Shown here in pieces: positions 58,358 through 64,000 of a stretch of 64,000 nucleotides of DNA. The position numbers and the translations under genes were made by a program. Under the pieces are notes generated by a model. The model was given only the letters and a program-made list of their open reading frames with translations, ran no database searches and had not been told where the DNA came from. Source of the DNA: Spinacia oleracea (Eukaryota; Streptophyta; Magnoliopsida; Caryophyllales; Amaranthaceae); assembly GCF_020520425.1 (NCBI RefSeq), contig NC_079488.1, positions 30,371,247-30,435,246 on the forward strand, in the 5' to 3' direction. Position 1 is the stretch's first letter. Each line of letters begins with the position of its first letter.

Positions 58358-58954
58358 TTAGATGAGTGTTGATGCCCAATCCTGGGCTTGCTGATCCAGA
58401 ATGAGGAAAATTCTATCCCGAAGATCAGAGATTGGCCCATCGAAGCTCATCCCAATTTTTGATGCTAACAACAGTACATCATCTGCTGAGATATTACAAG
58501 GTATGGGTTGAGGGTGGTTAGGTGAGGTTTGAGGGGTGGGTGGAGGTAAACCAGTGGCCTGCTTTTTGCCTTTTGCTTTTCTCCTTTGCATTCTTCGATT
58601 GTGTTTTTTTTCATGCAACAGTTTTGATTTAGGCGAGATGGTATGCTCAAAACCCGGTGGGAAAACCGGCCCAAGAAGGGAAGAGGAGTTTGTGGAGGAA
58701 GATTTTGTGGGTCTAATGAGGGGGGTAAATCTGTTTAGGGTGCGGATCGGTGATGATGGTTGATCCATGGACTCGGTCCTAGCCTTATGGATCGGGGAGA
58801 TTGGATTGGGCTTGTTAGGTATAGTTGAGATTGGGCCAGGATAAGAAAAGTTGGAGCCCACTTCTTTAGTAACATCGGGCAAGGGAGGGGGTGGTGAATG
58901 TGGATGGTTTTCTGGAAAGGTGAGGAGTTCCTCGCTTGGAGGGCCATTAATCAT
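58358..58954 (-). pseudogene. LINE ORF1, C-terminal part in the -1 frame
   Basis: 198 codons, Pro/Ser-rich, with GPVFPPGFEH and a strongly basic KKHNRRMQRRKAKGKKQA patch that could bind nucleic acid. The ATG overlaps the stop of the upstream ORF1 as ATGA (58951-58954). It ends 30 nt before the ORF2 ATG. A PPGFE-type, basic C-terminus normally belongs to one long ORF1, so this is most simply the tail of ORF1 put out of frame by a one-base indel between about 58955 and 59000. Translation coupling through ATGA is the alternative. Confidence 0.75.
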
Positions 58955-60396
58955 TTCATAAATGTTGGTGATTTCAAAGGTGATTTGAAGTGGGAATCAG
59001 CAACATTTCTGGGAGATTGATGGGGTGAGCATCGAAAGTCGTTGAGAATTGGTGTGCTGGAATTGACTTCTTTAATTCCCGAGACTGACCGCTGCATTGA
59101 GTTTGCGGCGTTTTCTCCGGTATGATTCAGGCTTGAGGAGTTGGACTTGGCCGGAGAAGATGAGTCATTGGGCTTGGATGAGAGATTTGGACCAGGAATT
59201 ACAAGCTTTCTGTCCTCGGAGATACTGACTTTAAACTGTTTTCCTTCAATGTTCATCAACAGTTTACAGTTTATGGTGAATAGACAGTCAGTAATAACCA
59301 GGATTTTAGCGCAATCGAAGTTTGAGTAATCCACTGAAATCACTCTGCCAAAGATGCAACCAACATCATAGAAATTATCGTAGCACCATCCCATCAAGGG
59401 GACTCCGTAGATGCTAAGCCATGTTTCTTTCCACAAAGAGGCAATTGTGTTATTTACGTTCCTTAAATCATTGAACCATCTATCAAGCCATTTACTGTCA
59501 ATCATGGCCTTCTTTTCGTCAAGGGATTCGAAAGTAATGAGGTGAAGAATTCCACCTAAGGGCTTAATTGTGAGGTTATTGACACCTTCAGCTAGGATGT
59601 GATCTAGGATTTGGTTGGATGAGGATGAGGAAGCTGCTGTTGCAATGACACTTCGCTCAAAAAATTCCTGTTTTTCGTTGCATTTCCTGCCATGTATGGC
59701 ACCCACACAATCCCCATCAATTTCTCCAATGGAGATAGAGTCCCTAATTTTTTCAACGTCTTCTCCGAGAACCCTCGAGCTCATTCGCCTGTGTGGTGAT
59801 GGTTCATAAGCGATGCAATCTGGTATGGGGTCAGGTTCTTGGAAGGCTTTGCCTTTGGTGGTTTTGGTTTGAGTATCATGGACTTTTTGTTGTGGTGGAG
59901 GGGGGAGTGGGGATTTTGGGGTGGATAATGCTTCTTTGAAGGTTCTCTTGTCCCGGATTGCCGGCGAAGAGATCCGTTGGTTAGTTCTGGGAGTAGGACA
60001 ATGGGTAAGTTTAAAGGGTCGGGTTTTGGGAGTGAGAGGGGAGTCATACTTTGCACAATACACTTTCAGGCGGAAGCCATCAAAAAGTCTGCCGTTCTCG
60101 CCGGAGATGGCAGAGAACATCGACCTGGGTGATTGAAAATGTACGAAAGCATATCTATGGATCCTGTTTTCCCTGCGGTGAGATGGGATGACTATGTTGG
60201 ATATGAGCCCATAGTTCTTGAAGATGTTGAATACTGCTTCTTGGTTGATGGTCGGAGGGAGGAAATCGACGAAACATGTTATGGTGGCTGAAGTTTGTGG
60301 GTGGCTGGGTTTTTGCTTTCTTCCTTGCACCCTAATCCATGGGTTTGGGGCTCGCTCACTGATGTTCCACGCTCCTTCTCTCTCATTCTCTCTCAT
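58951..60396 (-). CDS. LINE ORF1 protein with RRM and DUF4283 domains
   Basis: 481 codons from an ATG at 60396. Residues about 38-115 form an RRM-like RNA-binding domain: CFVDFLPPTINQEAVFNIF gives the first strand and helix, YAFVHFQSPRSMFSAI is RNP1-like, and the last strand is GFRLKVYCAKYD. After a Pro/Lys-rich linker, residues about 230-370 match the DUF4283 domain common in plant LINE ORF1 proteins (KWLDRWFNDLRNVN, WLSIYGVPLMGWCYDNF, GCIFGRVISVDYS). It would coat the LINE RNA. There is no zinc knuckle of CCHC type. The frame is open, but the C-terminal third lies in another frame (58358-58954), so the protein is probably truncated. Confidence 0.88.
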   Translation of the reverse strand: MRENEREGAWNISERAPNPWIRVQGRKQKPSHPQTSATITCFVDFLPPTINQEAVFNIFKNYGLISNIVIPSHRRENRIHRYAFVHFQSPRSMFSAISGENGRLFDGFRLKVYCAKYDSPLTPKTRPFKLTHCPTPRTNQRISSPAIRDKRTFKEALSTPKSPLPPPPQQKVHDTQTKTTKGKAFQEPDPIPDCIAYEPSPHRRMSSRVLGEDVEKIRDSISIGEIDGDCVGAIHGRKCNEKQEFFERSVIATAASSSSSNQILDHILAEGVNNLTIKPLGGILHLITFESLDEKKAMIDSKWLDRWFNDLRNVNNTIASLWKETWLSIYGVPLMGWCYDNFYDVGCIFGRVISVDYSNFDCAKILVITDCLFTINCKLLMNIEGKQFKVSISEDRKLVIPGPNLSSKPNDSSSPAKSNSSSLNHTGENAANSMQRSVSGIKEVNSSTPILNDFRCSPHQSPRNVADSHFKSPLKSPTFMK

Positions 60397-60445
60397 TCTA
60401 CTTCTCTTTCTCTCTCTTCTAAAAAAAATACAAAGATAAAAAAAA

Positions 60446-60460
60446 AAAAATCACATAATA
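60446..60460. repeat. LINE target duplication, right copy (15 bp)
   Basis: AAAAATCACATAATA, identical to 54046-54060. Confidence 0.93.
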
Positions 60461-60655
60461 TTAATATCCCTTAAAAGAAAACCGTTGATTTCCTTAACAG
60501 TAAAAATAATTTTATTATATGATTAATTATAATTCTCTTAAAATAAATATAAAATTAAAAAAAATTAAAATTATTTTTCGATTTTAATAAAATTATGAAA
60601 TTAAAATATAGTAGAATATAAATAAAGATTATTTATTTCTTTTCTTTATTTAATA

Positions 60656-60790
60656 AACTGAGTTCTTCAATCAACAAAAATGGAGGGATGGAGTTATTCA
60701 AACATCATTAATGGAGGGATCGAGTTCTTCACACATCATCAATGGAGGGATTGATTTCTTTAAACATCATCAATGGAGAGATTGAATAAT
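60656..60790. repeat. 31-bp minisatellite, four copies
   Basis: The unit contains AATGGAGGGAT and CATCATCAAT. Copies of AATGGAG start at about 60679, 60710, 60741 and 60771. Confidence 0.85.
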
Positions 60791-62737
60791 AGAAAAAATT
60801 AGCCAAGCCAAATTCTTGACAATACATTATAAAAATTAAAATCCAGAAAAACATTCAACCATAGAAATTAATACTCAATATGCTATAATGTTGAGTAAGT
60901 ACATAATATAGATTACTAATCAATCCATTGTAAATTATCTGAAGTTTTTTTTTTTCTTGGAAGAGTTTCAAAGCAATTATTTTTTCAAGATGATTTTCGA
61001 AAATGATGTTAATTTTTTTTTTTTTTTTTGGGAAGATGACCGGGGACGATGACGATGATTACAACTAATTTAGGAATTTCTAAGCCATCTATGTACTTCA
61101 AATTTTCAAAACAACATAACAACTATGTCTAATTTTTTTTTAAAAGATATATTTGTTTTTCTTCATGTATTGATGTTTATAACATTTATAATACTCCAGA
61201 TCTTAATTTTTTTTTAAAAATAAGATAATTGTGCAACCTTAGCTCCCGTACCAATGAAATAAATTTTAAATTAGATTTCTTTAAAATCATTAACAATTGT
61301 ATTTGAGAAATTAAATACCTTAAAGTGCCCTGTATTTTGACTACACTCTCAATAATTAAGTAGGATCAACATATAAACATAAAGAAAAATAATGAGTATT
61401 AGAAAAGGATTGACGTTTCTTATACAATAAACATATACTACATTTTACAATATCATGCCATTGTCATTGAGTAGTAGTTTATTTTTTGTACCCAAAAAAA
61501 ACATACATTTTACTTTTGGAATCATGCCATTGTCAAATATGCAAAGAGAAGAACAAAAATCCCTTTCTTTTGGGAACTCTGCAATATCTTTTATATATTT
61601 TCAAACAAGAGACTTTTACATTTTTTTGTGTATGATTGGTCAATTATATGGAAAAAAAATAAGATCTTCGTAATATATATATCATCATCCAACGCATATA
61701 ATGTAACTAGATTTTGAAGCTATGCACAATTCTCTTTCTATTTTTTCATATCTCTATCCATAATATATAATTTTGTATTCAAATACTTAACCGGTGTATT
61801 TATATGAAAATCATGTAATTTTAGATAAATAACTTGTTTCCCATATTATAAAAATATATTTCGGAAATCATAATGAAAAAAAATGAATAATTTCGAAACA
61901 GATAGAAAAGTTTTAATTTGTTTTTATAGGACCGGTCAAATATGGGAAAAAAAATAATGGAAATATCTTCAATTCTAATTTTGTTAACATTTTCCATTAA
62001 TTAAAATTCCGAAAATATCTCATTCTGTTTTTATTTATTTGAAAAACTACCATAAAGAAAATTATTTTCTTTAAAACTTTTTGAAAATAAAAAATAAAAA
62101 ATAAAACATTGAGGGTTAGTTTTTCCTTTTCAAATTTATTGAGTTTATTTAAAGAATATTAATGGAGGATAGAGTTCTTAACCGACAACAATGGTGATTT
62201 TGAAAAAGTGAAATCAATCAAATAGTTAAAGTAATTTTTTTATGTTTTAGTACTATGTATTGATTTAGAACAAATAAACTCAAATATGTGTTTCAATTTA
62301 TGAATATATAATAAAAAATGAATTTATAGTGATATAAAAAGGCCGGAATATAAGTTGATATCATAAAATCATTAATGTGAATCTATAATTTAATCGATTG
62401 TGTTGTTTTGACCTGGCTTGAAATTGATGGTGGTTGAGGAAGAAGAAAATGAATGAATAATATAATAGGCATAATTTTTTTTTAAGAAGAAGATGATCGA
62501 GATTATGGTTGAGGACGAAAATAATTATGGAAGAAGATGATGATGCGTCATTTTGCAAGATTAAATGTTAAATAATTAAACTCGAAACATATAATACTAA
62601 ATATCAATAAGTTGATTGTTTTTATGGTAAATAATAATGGCAAACAAGTCCTAACAAAAGAAAAATTAGTAAACGGCCTAGATTTAACTAGAATCAATCA
62701 ACGATCTAGATTTAATTTAAGAAGTTGGTCGTCTTAA
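60791..62737. other. AT-rich DNA, no gene
   Basis: Single isolated copies of the AATGGAGG motif recur (for example 62161) but nothing coding was found. Confidence 0.5.
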
Positions 62738-62755
62738 GTCGACGACCTTCACAGA
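62738..62755. repeat. 18-bp sequence inverted relative to 45106-45123
   Basis: GTCGACGACCTTCACAGA here is the exact reverse complement of TCTGTGAAGGTCGTCGAC at 45106-45123. Weaker similarity extends about 40 bp to the left here and to the right there. Confidence 0.85.
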
Positions 62756-62946
62756 AGTGTCGTAAAATTGAAGCAAACCTAGAAAATTCCTAGATCAAAA
62801 TCAGATAAAGATCGATTTTTTTTACAGATCATAGGAAACCCTAAGAAATTGATGGACGACAACGACATAAAATCCCAAAATCATCCCTCAAAATCATAAA
62901 TCAATTCAGACAAAAGTTAGTTTTCCTTCAACTTAATTATCAATAA

Positions 62947-63129
62947 TTAAACAATAAAATAATAATTAAGAGGTAAATATACCTTATGGTCGGAAGATAG
63001 AGGAATAGCGATGCCTTTACGGCAAAGGACGGCGCGAGAATCGCCGCAATTAGATACGACGATTTTCTCCGGGGTTACAACATAGACATCGACGGAGGAG
63101 AGAGAAATAGATGAGAGAGTGATATCCAA
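62947..63129 (-). pseudogene. PP2C phosphatase exon fragment
   Basis: The core reads [18 protein letters not shown] then [15 protein letters not shown], a highly conserved stretch of plant PP2C Ser/Thr phosphatases, in particular the clade A type that acts in abscisic acid signalling (recognised from memory). It covers only the segment before the metal-binding aspartates of the second half. It ends at AAG followed by GTATATTT, a usable splice donor, so intron sequence was kept and the piece was copied at the DNA level. The residues before VVTPEK ([16 protein letters not shown]) do not match PP2C, and a CT-rich leader lies upstream (63130-63250). Most likely a fragment captured by a transposon, possibly transcribed, not a working phosphatase. 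Confidence 0.8.
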
Positions 63130-64000
63130 GAATCGAAGATTTGAGGGTAGGAGACCAAAGGAGATCTAAAGATTTGAGGGAAGGAGAGAGAAAGTATGTG
63201 AGCTAGAGTGATAGGGAAGCGGCGGAGGAATGAAATATGTGTTGTACGTATGCGAAATGGTTTGACTCTACAAGATAGAGGGTATTTTCATCTTTTCGCC
63301 GATGGATACGAAAAGTGTGTTTACCGTGTTACCCCTTCCCTCTTCGCTTATATAATAGAGATAGGTTATAGATACAAATCTCCTTCCCCTCATTTGTAAT
63401 TTGGGTTGTCTTTGTCCAAAAAAAATATTCAAATAAGACAAAGAATGAGAGAAAAGGGGAGGGGTGGTGGAAGACACAAACAAAATCCCAACCTACATCT
63501 AAGACATTTAAGCAAGATTTGCATACAAATCTCTCCAAAAAAAAGGATTTTGTTTCATTAGAAAATATAAAAGTCAAACAATATTTAATTAAATATTTAA
63601 ATCTTCATTACGTTTTAATCTATTAAATGTTGATCTTAAGTCTTACGGAGTAATAGCTAATACAATATCTTAAGACTGAGTTGCGTCTACTAATTTCAGT
63701 AGTACTACATTTAGGTGATCGGTTTTATTCCAAAAACTATATTACGTATCCAATAATTATCTGCAATTTGCTTACCAAATTTAGTTTCTCTGATAAACAA
63801 GCCATCTAAAGTTAATCAAACTTTATTGGTCCTACTCGTTTGACTCCAATCTTTTTGCATACAAACCTTTATTTGCGGTATTAAGGTAAGCAACCAACTA
63901 AAGGAAGTAGGAACCAAGGTATATAAAATAGTGTCGGATTTAGTGGAAAGGATTGTACCTCATCAGTTATAATTATGAGGTTATGTGATCGGTTCTCACA
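63130..64000. other. Flank of the PP2C fragment, no gene
   Basis: A minus-strand sequence beginning TCTCTATTATATAAGCGAAG at about 63364 looks like a Helitron 5' end preceded by A, and would run left through the PP2C fragment. No matching 3' end was found. The remainder to the window end is AT-rich without ORFs of note. Confidence 0.3.

Larger units (their letters stand above)
54061..60445 (-). mobile_element. Nearly complete RRM-type (BNR-like) L1 LINE (6.4 kb)
   Basis: Bounded by a perfect 15-bp target duplication, with an A9 tail at the left (3') end and an AATAAA signal just before it. On the minus strand the order is ORF1 with an RRM and DUF4283 domain, its C-terminal continuation, endonuclease, RT, zinc knuckle and RNase H. 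An RRM in ORF1 is the feature described for the BNR clade of plant L1 elements in Beta (known from the literature, by memory). The 5' leader before the ORF1 ATG is only about 50 bp, so the element is either slightly 5'-truncated or has a very short leader. Five lesions break the two ORFs. Confidence 0.93.

Noticed and set aside
54176..58954. Many small plus-strand ORFs across the LINE
   Set aside because: Antisense shadows of the LINE coding frames.

Overview
This is a transposon-packed stretch of a plant nuclear genome. It is AT-rich, has almost no long ORFs, and is full of eukaryotic elements: LTR retrotransposons with plant-type primer sites, L1-type LINEs, a CACTA transposon, MULEs, Stowaway MITEs and a Helitron. 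From memory, the Sirevirus-type LTR at 1.5-2.8 kb and the RRM-containing (BNR-type) LINE at 54-60 kb fit Caryophyllales, most likely the amaranth/beet/spinach family. That assignment is inference. Only one host gene looks intact: a single-exon DUF7086-type protein at 11666-12547 (minus).

Layout. 1-2843: 5' end of a Sirevirus/copia element on the minus strand (leader, PBS, LTR). 2844-9700: intergenic DNA with a decayed Tat-type LTR, a (TA)n microsatellite, a tRNA-derived SINE-like promoter and two Stowaway MITEs. 9707-11442: a third Stowaway split by a MULE with a perfect 10-bp target duplication. 11666-12547: the DUF7086 gene, with a MITE about 280 bp upstream. 14072-14799: a small Helitron. 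14881-20085: a 5.2-kb MULE-like element with an 11-bp target duplication, a 2.5-kb TTAACTAA array and what looks like the captured 5' end of a host gene. 20484-21528: another MULE. 21815-22160: the possible start of a gene for a mitochondrial protein. 22315-26510: an old LINE lacking its reverse transcriptase core, split by a solo LTR (24910-26443, perfect 5-bp duplication).

26.5-45.1 kb: a decayed CACTA (En/Spm-type) transposon on the minus strand, with a TNP2 transposase and a second two-exon gene. Its transposase was split by a 10.7-kb Tat/Ogre-type LTR element (29627-40327). That element has LTRs, a tRNA-Arg-type PBS and a PPT but no gag or pol. Its most unusual feature is a set of paired GC-rich palindromes repeated in the LTR promoter region and at four internal places. 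A 5'-truncated non-LTR retrotransposon tail with a restriction-like endonuclease domain and an (AAT)n tail lies at 43190-44061.

45.1-64 kb: very AT-rich DNA containing a degenerate 0.67-kb tandem array (48.7-52.8 kb) with three Stowaway insertions, a nearly complete RRM-type LINE (54061-60445, 15-bp target duplication, catalytic motifs intact but broken by five lesions), and a PP2C phosphatase exon fragment (62947-63129) that kept its splice donor.

Apart from the DUF7086 gene the window is a record of nested insertions. The relative order can be read in several places: LINE remnant before solo LTR, CACTA before the Ogre-type element, Stowaway before MULE.
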